This document shows positions 33,486-42,176 of a stretch of 64,000 nt of DNA, in pieces. The translations under genes were made by a program, and so were the position numbers. The notes beneath the pieces were generated by a model. That model worked only from the letters and a program-made list of their open reading frames with translations, was not told the origin of the DNA and searched no databases. The stretch's first letter is position 1; each line of letters opens with the position of its first letter. Location: IMG/VR virus record IMGVR_UViG_3300048597_000624, positions 21,225-85,224 of that record. One strand, 5' to 3'. Source of the DNA: a virus.

Positions 33486-34972
33486 CGCGAATGCCTCTTG
33501 AACTGCAATTGCTTCCGCTGGGGAAGCGGCGCCTTCTTCGCAACTGGCACTTCTCCGCCTACTCGCTGCCGATCACTATGCAATCCATATCGCAGCGCGT
33601 CAACGCAGTCATCGTTGCGCTTGAGCGGAGTGGGGGCCGCGACCTGCGGATTTATGCCGCGCCCGTTCGACCGACGCCAGCGGTAAGTTCGCATTTCCTT
33701 GGCCAGGTGCGGGCAGTTGCCGCGGTGGATCAGCAGCCGCGGCCGGTTGGTCATCGAATTGAGTTTCAGCATCGACCGGACTGTCTCGATCCCCTTGTAC
33801 ACGTTGTTGTTCGCCGGCGAGACCGGGATCCCGTGGGCGGCAAAAAGGTTGATTAGGTCTGGCCGAGACGGATCCGCATAGGTCGAACCGTAGCGGGCGT
33901 TGTTCGTCGGCCAGGGGTGCCGATCCTTGATCTCGGCAATGTGGTCCAGCGCGGTCAGGTGCTGCGAGTTGTTCCAGTATTCGTCGTAGACGTGGTAGTC
34001 GCCCAGCCCATCGCGGAATAGCCACAGCGTTACGAACGGGTGTTCCGCCGACGCGCCCCAGTCGATCGAGCGGAAATGCCAGGCACCGGGCGGGATCTCG
34101 ATGTCGTCGACGAGGTGGATGCGGGGGTTGAAAGTCTGGTAGATCGAGCCTTCGTAGCTGGCAAATGCTCCCGTCTTGCGGGTTTCCAGCATTTCATCGG
34201 AGACCGACGCGAAGAACGTGTCGTACCATTCGTCCGACAGGTTCCCGCGATTCCGCTCGGTGTTGAGGCGGAAGAACGACCAACCCTCGGGCGGATCGTC
34301 GAAAATCTCTTCAATCGGAGCCGACAACTCCGGATCGATCGGCGTAAACTCGCCCCACACGCCACCGGGGTACATGCAATCTCGGCAGCCGCGCAGCACT
34401 TCGAGGAAGATCTCGAACGGGAACTGCTCTGAGAACCAAGCGCCGCCGATCGAACTAGCCTGCATCTTGTCGCGGCCCTGCTCGTAGCTCTTGAACTCGA
34501 CGATCCAGTTCTTGCCCGGGCGCCCGTGCCATGGCTTGAGCGGAACGGCGTAAGGCCAGCCGCGATTGACTCGGTACCACTGCACGCGCTTCCAGTCGAT
34601 CACGTCCTTGGGCAGGTAGCGCGAGAGCTTTTCAAACCAGCACACGCCGCAGGACTGATCGTAGGTGTTGGAGATCACCCAGAACGGCGTATCGCGGCGT
34701 GGCGGAGGCTGGTCGAAGAGCAAGAACTTCGCGCACTTGTAGGCGCCGGCTTCGGTCTTGCCCGAGGCGTTGCCGCCGATCGCCATGGAGACGACCGACT
34801 TGGAATGTACGAACCCTTCCTGCTCGTCGTAATCGGCCGGGTTGTCGGGCCGCGGCTGGAAGGTGTACAGCGCTTGCTGGTGGAAGCGGTTGAATTCGCC
34901 GATTAGGTCATCGTCGCCGCTCGAAAGAACGACGTCCCAATCGTCGGCAGTGAAGGGTGAGGCGATGGGCAT
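33482..34972 (-). CDS. terL: Terminase large subunit
   Basis: 496 residues. The packaging ATPase has a Walker A variant GGNASGKT at 66-73 and a preceding ATP-contact region (HSKSVVSMAIGG). The C-terminal RuvC-like nuclease shows its three acidic clusters: SIDWG, YADPSRPDLINLF and DDCVDALRYG. It drives DNA into the prohead and cuts concatemers. Gene order small subunit, zinc-finger protein, large subunit, portal is normal for tailed phages. It overlaps the neighbours by TGATG and ATGA. Confidence 0.95.
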   Translation of the reverse strand: MPIASPFTADDWDVVLSSGDDDLIGEFNRFHQQALYTFQPRPDNPADYDEQEGFVHSKSVVSMAIGGNASGKTEAGAYKCAKFLLFDQPPPRRDTPFWVISNTYDQSCGVCWFEKLSRYLPKDVIDWKRVQWYRVNRGWPYAVPLKPWHGRPGKNWIVEFKSYEQGRDKMQASSIGGAWFSEQFPFEIFLEVLRGCRDCMYPGGVWGEFTPIDPELSAPIEEIFDDPPEGWSFFRLNTERNRGNLSDEWYDTFFASVSDEMLETRKTGAFASYEGSIYQTFNPRIHLVDDIEIPPGAWHFRSIDWGASAEHPFVTLWLFRDGLGDYHVYDEYWNNSQHLTALDHIAEIKDRHPWPTNNARYGSTYADPSRPDLINLFAAHGIPVSPANNNVYKGIETVRSMLKLNSMTNRPRLLIHRGNCPHLAKEMRTYRWRRSNGRGINPQVAAPTPLKRNDDCVDALRYGLHSDRQRVGGEVPVAKKAPLPQRKQLQFKRHSR

Positions 34973-35334
34973 CAGCAGTAAGCCGTAGACGTCGGACGTT
35001 TCAGGGTCGGCGGTACGCTCGGGTCATCCATCCAAGCGCGGAACTCACGAGTCTCGCCCTGGCCGTCGCACTCCGGGCAGCTTGCTCGCTTCGAGAACAA
35101 CCAGCCGAGAATGCCGCGAGCGGTCGGGAGCCAGCCGCGGCCGTAGCAGCGCGAGCACGTGCGATCTGTCGGGCAGTTTGGATAGTCCATCGTGCGTTGA
35201 TCGCCAGAAGACTTGACCATGGCTCGCCTCAGGTGCCGCGGAACCGGAACGGACGAACCAATCCGCTGACCCCAGACGCCAGTACGAACGACGTCCGGTT
35301 TTGTTGGCATCGGAGGTGGTCCGTTGCGGCTCAT
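34972..35334 (-). CDS. DnaJ-like zinc-finger protein
   Basis: 120 residues. Two CxxCxGxG-like motifs are seen: CSRCYGRGW and CPECDGQGE, the pattern of the DnaJ zinc centre, without a J domain. The N- and C-terminal parts are basic and Pro-rich. Its tight coupling to the terminase (TGATG) suggests an accessory role in packaging or virion assembly; not shown. Confidence 0.65.
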   Translation of the reverse strand: MSRNGPPPMPTKPDVVRTGVWGQRIGSSVPVPRHLRRAMVKSSGDQRTMDYPNCPTDRTCSRCYGRGWLPTARGILGWLFSKRASCPECDGQGETREFRAWMDDPSVPPTLKRPTSTAYC

Positions 35335-35356
35335 GTCAGCCTTTCACTGAATCACT

Positions 35357-35395
35357 AGAAAAGCCCCGGGAGGTGGTTTCGGATCCTCCCGGGGC
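35357..35395 (-). terminator. Rho-independent terminator, minus strand
   Basis: An 11-bp perfect stem (GCCCCGGGAGG / CCTCCCGGGGC, 35363-35373 and 35385-35395) is followed in minus-strand direction by TTTTCT. It separates the terminase small-subunit pair from the terminase-portal run, and may set the ratio of the two. Confidence 0.85.
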
Positions 35396-35414
35396 GCGTA
35401 GCAACAACAAGCCG

Positions 35415-36338
35415 CTACGCCGCTGATTCCTGCGTAGCCTTGGCCTTTTTCTTCGCCTTCGACGTCTCGCCCGATTGACGCCTCAGCATCCGCGTGACGA
35501 ACTTGGTTTGGATCCCGAGATACTCGGCGATCTGCTTGGGCTCGTAGCCGCGCTGCGTCATCAACGCGACCCGTTCTTCGTCGCCGAGTTGATACTCCTC
35601 GTCATTCAGCGGGGGAGCATCCTCCGCGGAATCGAGCGGTCCGCCGTGCTCGTCATCGTCGATCGCATCCTCATCGAGATCCTCATCGTCCGGGCCGGCT
35701 TCAACCTCCGGCGCGTCGCTCTCGACCACGCCCGACGCTTCCGCCCCAGGACCGGCCATCGTCCGCATCACGCGACTGCTGCGAGCCTTGGGAGCCTTGG
35801 CGTTGGCGGCCCGATTCGCGTTTCGCTCCAGCTTGGCTTCGAGCTCGCGCCGCTCGTCCAGGAACTGCTGGTCGCGCGTGCACAGCGTGCCAGGCTTGAT
35901 GATCGACCCAGGATTTGCGATTTCTTTGTCGATGTCATCGTAGTGGATCGGCCACATGGCACTGATCTGGAGCTTACTGACGCCGGCCTTGGCGAGCTCG
36001 GCGACGGACGGGATCGGCTCGAGCGGCTTGGGCGGGTTGAACTGCTCTCGCAATCGGAGGATGTTTTCCCACGCGCGCCAGAATCCCTCGTGCGGATTGG
36101 GATTCTTCTGGTTGTCGCGATTCTCGAATTTTTCCCACTCTTCGCTCATGCGAACCATCGCGTCGCGCATCGGCATGCACGCCGGCGGCAGCTCCGCGTC
36201 GAACCATTTCTGGAGCATCGTTTCGAGCGACTCATAGAACTCCACGCTGGGGTATTGCGCGGGAGAGATCACGTAGGCCTCGTGAACCTCCTTGAACCCG
36301 TCGATCTGATCGAGCAGCATTTTCACTTGAGCGTTCAT
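35415..36338 (-). CDS. Terminase-adjacent HTH protein
   Basis: 307 residues. The N-terminal half is helical (EFYESLETMLQKWFDAELPP), followed by an acidic linker (DDEDLDEDAIDDDEHGG) and a C-terminal helix-turn-helix (EERVALMTQRGYEPKQIAEY) with a basic Lys-rich tail. It starts within the stop of the small terminase gene (ATGA). A DNA-recognition partner of terminase is likely from position and HTH, but the family is not recognised. Confidence 0.6.
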   Translation of the reverse strand: MNAQVKMLLDQIDGFKEVHEAYVISPAQYPSVEFYESLETMLQKWFDAELPPACMPMRDAMVRMSEEWEKFENRDNQKNPNPHEGFWRAWENILRLREQFNPPKPLEPIPSVAELAKAGVSKLQISAMWPIHYDDIDKEIANPGSIIKPGTLCTRDQQFLDERRELEAKLERNANRAANAKAPKARSSRVMRTMAGPGAEASGVVESDAPEVEAGPDDEDLDEDAIDDDEHGGPLDSAEDAPPLNDEEYQLGDEERVALMTQRGYEPKQIAEYLGIQTKFVTRMLRRQSGETSKAKKKAKATQESAA

Positions 36339-36961
36339 GACTGGCCCTTTCCTGGTTTGCCGTTGCCGTTGTTAGGTGAATGGCCGTTGCGGCTGGCATT
36401 CCGCGGCGGGCCGATGTTCGGTCGAGCTTGGGACGATTGAGGCTTGGACTGGGACGATTCGGGTTGCTGGGGCTCTTGCGGCTTCCTGTCGCGGAACGAA
36501 TCGATCTTCTCCCGCAATTCCCGCAAAGCTTCGGACGGCGACTTGATGTCATCCGTCAAATGCGTCAGCCCCACGTTGATGTTCTCGGATCGATCGCTTT
36601 GGCCAAGATGCTGCTGGCCAAGCCACTTGAGCATGGAGGGATTGCCCTCGCGCGCGGCCTTGAATTGCAACCGCCGCAGGGACATTTTGCCGGCTTCCTG
36701 TCCGTCCTTGATGACCTGGGCGAACCGGCGCTGCAGGGTGTCTTCCGAGCAATCGAACACCGCCGCCATTTCCTTGAGCGTGCATTGAATCTTCGCCATT
36801 TCGAAGACTTGCTTCTCACTGATCTCCTTGCGCGGCCGACCGCCCGGATGCTTGGGCTTCTCGCCATCCGCTTCCGCCGGCGGAGTCGCGTTGCTCGCCT
36901 GCGAAGCCTTGGAAGCTTTCGAATTTGCTGGTTTCTTTTTTGCTGGTTTCTTCTTCGCCAT
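36335..36961 (-). CDS. Terminase small subunit-like protein
   Basis: 208 residues from the ATG at 36961; a GTG 9 bases upstream directly after the previous stop is the alternative. After a Lys/Ala-rich arm comes GGRPRKEISEKQVFEMAKIQ, then TLKEMAAVFDCSEDTLQRRF, a helix-turn-helix typical of phage small terminases, and NPSMLKWLGQQHLGQ. The C-terminal 60 residues are Gln/Ser/Asn-rich. It should recognise the packaging site and hand DNA to the large subunit. Confidence 0.75.
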   Translation of the reverse strand: MAKKKPAKKKPANSKASKASQASNATPPAEADGEKPKHPGGRPRKEISEKQVFEMAKIQCTLKEMAAVFDCSEDTLQRRFAQVIKDGQEAGKMSLRRLQFKAAREGNPSMLKWLGQQHLGQSDRSENINVGLTHLTDDIKSPSEALRELREKIDSFRDRKPQEPQQPESSQSKPQSSQARPNIGPPRNASRNGHSPNNGNGKPGKGQS

Positions 36962-36970
36962 GATCGTCAC

Positions 36971-38191
36971 TTACGCCGCGATATACCGCACGCCGTTCCC
37001 TGGGGTGGGACTCATCGCATAGGTTCGCGCCGGGTCGGCCGGGTCGCCGTGCGTGGAGTGGATAATCGCCCGTTCGCCCGGCCCGAGTTCGTAGCCGCTG
37101 GATGCGTCGACGTCAGCATCTCCGATGTACACGACGTCCTCGTTCGTCGCGTCGGCGATCACTTCCAAGCGATCGTCACACGGAACCGACTGGCCGTTGA
37201 TCGACAATGGGAACGCCTGCAAGTCTCGCGAGGCACCGATCCGCTGGTTGCGAGCAAAGTTGTGCAGGAACCGCCGGAAGTCGAGCTTGAGCGTGTCGGC
37301 TCCTCCAGTGGGCAGGTCGCACACTTCGCAGATATCCGATTCGCTGGGGCGCGCGTACTCAATGTCGTCGAGGTAATCCGCCAGCATGTGGTTGACTGTT
37401 TCGAGCTCGGTCGTGGATATCGGCTTGTTCGGGTGAATCTCGTCTTCCTGGAACGCGAAGGTCGAGTCGTCTCCACCCTCGTGCATCTGGATGACCTGGC
37501 CCCCCAGCGTGATCGTGTCGCTGGCCAGCAGTGTGGCGTAGAGCGAATCGAAATCGATCATCGGAATGCGACGTCGCTTGCACTCCAGCCGGATGCGCTC
37601 ATTCAGGCGGTGGATCGCCGCATCGACCAGCAGCCGACCCGACGCATTGGGGAACAGTCCCTGCACGTAAGGCGACTTCGAGTAGCTGATGCAGTTGCCG
37701 ATGATCGGATAGCCCGTGCCGTAGCCGAGGTAATCATCAACCCCGCCGAACAGCGCCCGGAAGGCTCCATCGAGGTAATCATCGATCGTCGATTGTGCCC
37801 AGCGGCCGAGGTAAATCGACTCATACGCGACGTTCTGCAGCGGGCTGAAATCGTTCTCCAGGATGCGGAAGATCGCGACGTTCGACGTTCCCGCTTCGAG
37901 CAGAGCGCCGGCCCCCACGTCCAACCCGAGCACCGTGCGATAAATCTGATCGCCAAACAGTCCATCCACGCGATAGGCCGAAGTGACAGTCGCGCCGTGC
38001 TTGCCGGCGTAGACGTTCGCGGTCGCGCCGGCAACGGCCAGGTTGTACGGCCGGTTCGAGCCGTCGAGTTCGCCGTACCAGTCCGGGTAATACTCGATGC
38101 CCAGGTCGTACCAGTGCTTGGCGTAGACTGGAGCGGCCGCCGCGGTGAGTGAGTTGCCGACTCCACAAGCTTTGCCGACTAATGCTGGCAT
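36971..38191 (-). CDS. SGNH/GDSL-like hydrolase, tail-associated
   Basis: 406 residues from the ATG at 38191. SGNH hydrolase blocks can be traced: GVGNSLTAA (the nucleophile Ser block, GNS for GDS), NLAVAGATA (block II Gly) and DEIHPNK (block V Asp and His); the block III Asn is not clear. The C-terminal 70 residues form a separate beta domain that is repeated as its own gene at 39387-39665. Such esterases on tails deacetylate surface glycans during adsorption. It is 5 bases after the fibre-like gene. Confidence 0.65.
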   Translation of the reverse strand: MPALVGKACGVGNSLTAAAAPVYAKHWYDLGIEYYPDWYGELDGSNRPYNLAVAGATANVYAGKHGATVTSAYRVDGLFGDQIYRTVLGLDVGAGALLEAGTSNVAIFRILENDFSPLQNVAYESIYLGRWAQSTIDDYLDGAFRALFGGVDDYLGYGTGYPIIGNCISYSKSPYVQGLFPNASGRLLVDAAIHRLNERIRLECKRRRIPMIDFDSLYATLLASDTITLGGQVIQMHEGGDDSTFAFQEDEIHPNKPISTTELETVNHMLADYLDDIEYARPSESDICEVCDLPTGGADTLKLDFRRFLHNFARNQRIGASRDLQAFPLSINGQSVPCDDRLEVIADATNEDVVYIGDADVDASSGYELGPGERAIIHSTHGDPADPARTYAMSPTPGNGVRYIAA

Positions 38192-38195
38192 GGGA

Positions 38196-39362
38196 TCACA
38201 GGCCTCCCAGCGAGCCTTGGTCGTAGGCGAAGGCCACCACGTCGCCCACCACTCCCGAGCCGAACGTGAGGATCGCACAGTTGTGGTTCGACTCGTAGCC
38301 GAGCGTGCCGGGATCCACTTCGCCCGAGAAGGCTACCGTCGGCACGCCCGTCTTGGTGGTGCGCGTCGTGACGAGATACTTCGTCCCGTTCATGCGAACC
38401 TGCACGTAGCGGGTGGAGCCAGCAGTCCAGACGCCAGCTTGCGTGTTGAGGATCGTCCCGGGGGTGCCGGCGACGACCGGACGCAGGTTGAGATTGCCCG
38501 TCGTCAACTCGCGCTCCAACAGCAGGCCGGTCGTTCCGGCGCCGTCGAGCCGAAATCCTAAAAACTCATAGCCGCCGGTGAGCGGGTTGGAGGCGGTGAC
38601 CTTGAAGTCGATCACGGTATCCGCTTCACCCAAATCGAACTGAGTTCCCGACGAGAGATTGCCCGAGTTGGCGTAGAGTTCGGCGATCGTCACGCCAGCA
38701 ATGGGGATCTTCCAGTTGTCGAACGAGCCGACCGCGCTGTCGTTGGCCACGGCGGAATAGAGCGTGGCGTCGGCGTTGGAGAACTCACGCAGCAAAAGCT
38801 TGTAGGTCGAAGAGAATCCGCCCCCCTTCGCGAGCATCCATGAGCCAGCGGCCCCCAGCACGATCGCAAAGCGGTAGTCATTGCCGGTGGCGATGGAGCC
38901 GACGTTGACGTTCGAGCCAGCCAGTCGAGCTTGCAGCGTGCCGGCGGACCCTCGCAGGCCTCCGCGCGGAGAGTTGTTGATCGTGGTCGAGTTCCACCAG
39001 CCCACGTACCAGTTGCCGGTTGTAGAGAGATTCAGGTCGACCGCCATTGCCAGTCCAGCGGTACGAGTTTGCGAGGTGGAAAAGTACGCGGCCAGGTCGG
39101 CGGTTGAGGCGGACGCCTGCGCGGTGAACGCGAGCCGACTCGATGCGATCGCCCAAGTGCCGTCGGCCTGAGTGAGAACCAGAGCACCTGGCCCGGGCTC
39201 CGCGGTGCGCGGGGTCGCGACTGGCGAGGCGTCGTCCGTGGTGAACTGATCGAACAGGATGTTGGTTTCAGGCGGCACGAACGGTTCGCCGGCCGGGCTG
39301 GAGAAATACTCGCGCCGACCGCCACCGGATTTGGTCGAGCCTGCCGAACGAAAATAACCCAT
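38196..39362 (-). CDS. Fibre- or jelly-roll-like virion protein
   Basis: 388 residues, Gly/Ser/Thr-rich beta sequence with lectin-like repeats (LAMAVDLNLSTTGNWYVGWW; DYRFAIVLGAAGSWMLAKGG; TRYVQVRMNGTKYLVTTRTT). The N-terminus is Gly/Arg-rich, perhaps an attachment peptide. Composition fits a tail fibre or surface adhesin; no catalytic residues are visible. Confidence 0.55.
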   Translation of the reverse strand: MGYFRSAGSTKSGGGRREYFSSPAGEPFVPPETNILFDQFTTDDASPVATPRTAEPGPGALVLTQADGTWAIASSRLAFTAQASASTADLAAYFSTSQTRTAGLAMAVDLNLSTTGNWYVGWWNSTTINNSPRGGLRGSAGTLQARLAGSNVNVGSIATGNDYRFAIVLGAAGSWMLAKGGGFSSTYKLLLREFSNADATLYSAVANDSAVGSFDNWKIPIAGVTIAELYANSGNLSSGTQFDLGEADTVIDFKVTASNPLTGGYEFLGFRLDGAGTTGLLLERELTTGNLNLRPVVAGTPGTILNTQAGVWTAGSTRYVQVRMNGTKYLVTTRTTKTGVPTVAFSGEVDPGTLGYESNHNCAILTFGSGVVGDVVAFAYDQGSLGGL

Positions 39363-39386
39363 CAGGGCACCTCAGCGCCTCAGTCG

Positions 39387-39665
39387 TCAGCGAACGATGT
39401 AGCACACGCCCTGGCTGCCCGTAGAGGCGAACAAGTAAATCTCGGCGGGGTTGGCGAGGTTGCCGTGTACCGACTTGACGAACACCGATTCTCCGGCGGC
39501 GATGAAGACGCCAGTGCCAGCGTTGACGTCGGGACCGCCGACCCAAACCAAATCGTCATTGTCGACGAGCGCCTTGATGTCCACCCCATCGACGGCGAGT
39601 GCGGAGGGCCCAAGGGCGACCGCTTCGTCCTCGATCTCGAGTTTTTGGCCAGTGACGAGAGCCAT
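39387..39665 (-). CDS. Small beta-domain virion protein
   Basis: 92 residues. Its pattern (DLVWVGGPDVNAGTGVFIAA, then ESVFVKSVHGNLANPAEIYL and a final VCYIVR) repeats that of the C-terminal domain of the SGNH hydrolase (DVVYIGDADVDASSGYELGP, HSTHGDPADPARTY, VRYIAA). The two are paralogous domains. It may form a trimer or cap on the tail. Confidence 0.6.
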   Translation of the reverse strand: MALVTGQKLEIEDEAVALGPSALAVDGVDIKALVDNDDLVWVGGPDVNAGTGVFIAAGESVFVKSVHGNLANPAEIYLFASTGSQGVCYIVR

Positions 39666-39669
39666 GTGA

Positions 39670-40065
39670 TCACCGCTCCTTGTCGGCGGGTTTCTCGGAA
39701 GAATCAGGAGATTCGAGCTTCGGCGGCTCCGTGATGATCACCGTGCCCATGCCGATGATCTTGACCGTCTCGCCCGTCTCAGAGTTGACGAAGGCCGTGT
39801 CGGTTCCGCCCATGCCCGAAGCGTGCTTGATGATCTTCGAGGCGTACCAGACGGTTTTGGAGCCGACAGGCATCACGAGCAGCACGTGCTTGTCAGTTGG
39901 GTTGACGCGCTGGGGCTGTGGGTTGCGTCGATGCTGAGGCGGGATGTCGATCGCATGGGCGGCGCTGTCGATCGTCCGTCCCCCAGCGAGCACTGCCCAC
40001 AAGATCAGGCAGGCGGCAACCGCGGCGACCATCTCACGCGACACCAGCTTCGTGATTCGATCCAT
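39670..40065 (-). CDS. Membrane-anchored hypothetical protein
   Basis: 131 residues from the ATG at 40065, which lies just after copy 4 of the two-hairpin element; an upstream start would run through that element. One N-terminal membrane segment (VAAVAACLILWAVLAGG) is followed by a soluble domain with GSKTVWYASKIIKHASGMGG and an acidic tail ending in KPADKER. Function unknown. Confidence 0.6.
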   Translation of the reverse strand: MDRITKLVSREMVAAVAACLILWAVLAGGRTIDSAAHAIDIPPQHRRNPQPQRVNPTDKHVLLVMPVGSKTVWYASKIIKHASGMGGTDTAFVNSETGETVKIIGMGTVIITEPPKLESPDSSEKPADKER

Positions 40066-40074
40066 GCAACCCAC

Positions 40075-40145
40075 CAACGAAAAAAGCCCGCAGGATGCTT
40101 CGCCGTGAGGCGGCACGCTGCGGGCTCGAGGTTTTCGATACCCGT
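40075..40145 (-). promoter_or_regulatory. Two-hairpin terminator-like element, copy 4
   Basis: Minus strand: GGGTATCGAAAACCTCGAG, hairpin CCCGCAGCGTGCCGCC...GGATGCTTCGCCG..., closing CGGG-like arm CTGCGGG, then CTTTTTTCG. Relative to copies 1-3 the leading stem changes from UCGG/CCGG to UCGA/UCGA while staying paired. The long hairpin loop contains a second inner stem GCCGCCTCACGGCG. Confidence 0.65.
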
Positions 40146-40231
40146 TCGGTTGTTTGTTCGGGAGGTCAGGATAGGCGCGAGGCGGCGGCGAAGTCAAGCG
40201 AGTTCGCCTAAGAGGGCCGCAAAACTATCCG

Positions 40232-40963
40232 CTACGCATCCACGATCTTGATCGGCTTGCCACTCCCGCTGGCAGGCTCGACCAGCAGCACCTGCCGTTC
40301 GGTTTTGTGGCCATCCACGTTCACGGTGATGACGCCGCGCGTCCCGCGAGGTAGCGCGACGGGATTGCTAAAAACGATCTCGTCCGGACCGACGTGGGAC
40401 AGGCAATGGAGGTCGGTGACGGCGAAGGAGAGGACGACGCGCGCGGAGTGGGACTGAGAATGAGATTCGCCACTCTTGTCGCCTGCCTCCTCTGGCGTGA
40501 TCGTAACCCAAGCCTGAACTTGAGAGCCGAATCTCATATCGACCCATGGCATCCAGTCGGCGTTGTCGTAAACGTACACGTCCTTCGAGTTGTTGTTGTG
40601 CTTTCTGATCGCCGCGTCAACGTAGAGTTGCCGCTCTGGTCGCATGTATGTTCGGACCTGCCTGAGAAGATACTCCTTCAAGTCTGGATCGCACTTGTCG
40701 AGCAACTTGTGATAGATCAGGAGTCCAGGACTTCGCAGGCCGTTTGGCATTGTTGCCATGGCTTCGAGTTCTTGGATCGTTGGAGTTTGTTCCGCATGTC
40801 TCAGTAGCACGTAGAGGGCTTCGAGGTCTTTGCTGTCGAGCTGCAACGTTTCGTTTGCGGAGTCAAATTTGCTGGCTTCGTGATCGCCACGAAGTCTGTC
40901 AATTGCTTCCTGAACGGTTTGTTCCTTGCGACGTGCTTTGCGTTCATCATCCGTCGGCTTCAC
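40232..40963 (-). CDS. Hypothetical protein
   Basis: 243 residues from a GTG at 40963 that overlaps the previous stop (GTGA). The N-terminal half is helical and charged (DERKARRKEQTVQEAIDRLR; LQLDSKDLEALYVLLRHAEQ), the C-terminal third beta-rich (RGTRGVITVNVDGHKTERQV). Family not recognised. It is the last gene before the virion module in transcription order. Confidence 0.55.
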   Translation of the reverse strand: MKPTDDERKARRKEQTVQEAIDRLRGDHEASKFDSANETLQLDSKDLEALYVLLRHAEQTPTIQELEAMATMPNGLRSPGLLIYHKLLDKCDPDLKEYLLRQVRTYMRPERQLYVDAAIRKHNNNSKDVYVYDNADWMPWVDMRFGSQVQAWVTITPEEAGDKSGESHSQSHSARVVLSFAVTDLHCLSHVGPDEIVFSNPVALPRGTRGVITVNVDGHKTERQVLLVEPASGSGKPIKIVDA

Positions 40964-41226
40964 TCCGCACCGCCTTTCTGGCGGTCCAGTATCTCCGACA
41001 GCCAACTCGGAATTCGTTGCGGATGATAGTACGCTTCCATTGCCAAGCGTACACGCTCCCGCTCCTTCCGCACCGCCTCTTGCACCTTCGCTTCCACGTC
41101 CGCCCCGGCGTTGATTTGTGCGGCAAGTGATTCCCCGTCCCAGTCTCGAATTGACTGAGCGTGCCAACTGCTACCGTCCGATCCTTGGATATCTACACCA
41201 GAACGCCTAACCGTTGCCCAAAACAT
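40960..41226 (-). CDS. Small hypothetical protein
   Basis: 88 residues from the ATG at 41226, chosen because AAAGGAG lies 7 bases upstream; it overlaps the previous gene by 20 bases. It is helical and basic in the middle (QINAGADVEAKVQEAVRKER). No family recognised. Confidence 0.5.
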   Translation of the reverse strand: MFWATVRRSGVDIQGSDGSSWHAQSIRDWDGESLAAQINAGADVEAKVQEAVRKERERVRLAMEAYYHPQRIPSWLSEILDRQKGGAE

Positions 41227-41509
41227 CGCCGCTCTCCTTTCGCTGGTTGATTGCAACCGACAATTCGCATGCGGCTGAGAAGAATGCACCGGACAGCCCG
41301 TGCAACTCCTCTGGCAAGTCATCCAATGCGGAGCGTGAGTACATGCTCACTATGTCTGCCAACATTCCTATTCGACTTCCGGCATGGAACAGTGCCGTTG
41401 CAACTGCCTCGTCAAAGTTAGGGCAGGTCGCCGTGAACGATATTGCGCATTGCCGCTCGTCTGGCTCTTGCGCAATCGTTACCGTCCATCTACCTTCCCG
41501 CAGGTCCAT
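41207..41509 (-). CDS. Small hypothetical protein
   Basis: 100 residues from the ATG at 41509, overlapping the upstream stop as TGATG. Two beta strands (WTVTIAQEPDERQCAISFTA) then helices rich in Ala (FDEAVATALFHAGSRIGMLA). No family recognised. Confidence 0.5.
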   Translation of the reverse strand: MDLREGRWTVTIAQEPDERQCAISFTATCPNFDEAVATALFHAGSRIGMLADIVSMYSRSALDDLPEELHGLSGAFFSAACELSVAINQRKESGDVLGNG

Positions 41510-41727
41510 CAGGGGGCTCCTTTCAACTCTTCGTCTCTTCTCCTTCTCCAAATACTTCCGTCCGCTCTCACTACCTTGTCCTCATTCAACCTTTTCCACA
41601 TAAACTCTCCGCAATCTTTACAAACCACCGTATAGATTTTGTCCGGTGCTGGGTCAGTAGTAGGCTCTACATTGCTGGACCTACAACGGTGGCATGTAAC
41701 CGGATCGCCTCTGTCAAATAGAGCCAT
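41509..41727 (-). CDS. Small zinc-ribbon protein
   Basis: 72 residues from the ATG at 41727, which is 7 bases after a GGAGGAG. A four-Cys ribbon is seen: CHRC near residue 12 and CKDC about 24 residues later. The C-terminus is basic (WRRRRDEELKGAP). It belongs to the run of small genes joined by the repeated ribosome-site cassette. Confidence 0.6.
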   Translation of the reverse strand: MALFDRGDPVTCHRCRSSNVEPTTDPAPDKIYTVVCKDCGEFMWKRLNEDKVVRADGSIWRRRRDEELKGAP

Positions 41728-41731
41728 CCCC

Positions 41732-41896
41732 TCACTCCTCCCGCCGCAAGTGAACGCCTTCGGAAATTGCAATCGCCAATCGTTCAAGTATGCCATCAGC
41801 AACCGCGTTGTACTCATGGTCGCCTGACTGCAATGGAAGTTGTTCCCGAAAATACTTGATTAACTGCAAGATTGGCTCTCTCTCGCTTAGGTCCAT
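41732..41896 (-). CDS. Small helical protein ending in RREE
   Basis: 54 residues from the ATG at 41896, coupled to the previous gene as TGATG. It is helical (SEREPILQLIKYFREQLPLQ). Its last five codons, coding RREE and stop, are the repeated cassette CGGCGGGAGGAGTGA, which is also the ribosome site for the next gene. Function unknown. Confidence 0.5.
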   Translation of the reverse strand: MDLSEREPILQLIKYFREQLPLQSGDHEYNAVADGILERLAIAISEGVHLRREE

Positions 41897-42174
41897 CACG
41901 CCAACTCCTTCGGTACGTCAATCTCAAACGTAAACGGCTGCATCACATGTCCTTGGTCAAACGCGAGTAGCCACGTTGCCGCTTTGATCGGCATTGGTGC
42001 TCGGTGGTAAGTCTGCCCCCAGATCAGCGATGCAAACTGATGGCACACTGTTACCTCTGTGGGACGGAATCTACGCTGCAAGGCTCGTGCAATCGGGCAC
42101 GTTCGGCAGTTAGCCCGCAGGCCCGCTGCAATATCGCCTTTGGTTACTCGAATCTTCACTGTTACCTCGTCCAC
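41896..42174 (-). CDS. Small hypothetical protein
   Basis: 92 residues from a GTG at 42174, 5 bases after GGAGGAG; the GTG at 42180 would leave no space after the ribosome site. A beta-like start (DEVTVKIRVTKGD) is followed by CRTCPIARALQRR and a Trp-rich end. No family recognised. Confidence 0.55.
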   Translation of the reverse strand: MDEVTVKIRVTKGDIAAGLRANCRTCPIARALQRRFRPTEVTVCHQFASLIWGQTYHRAPMPIKAATWLLAFDQGHVMQPFTFEIDVPKELA

Positions 42175-42176
42175 AA

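Noticed and set aside
36380-38152. 590-codon plus-strand open frame
   Set aside because: It is antisense to the terminase small subunit and SGNH hydrolase genes, whose motifs and couplings are clear; high GC makes long antisense frames common.
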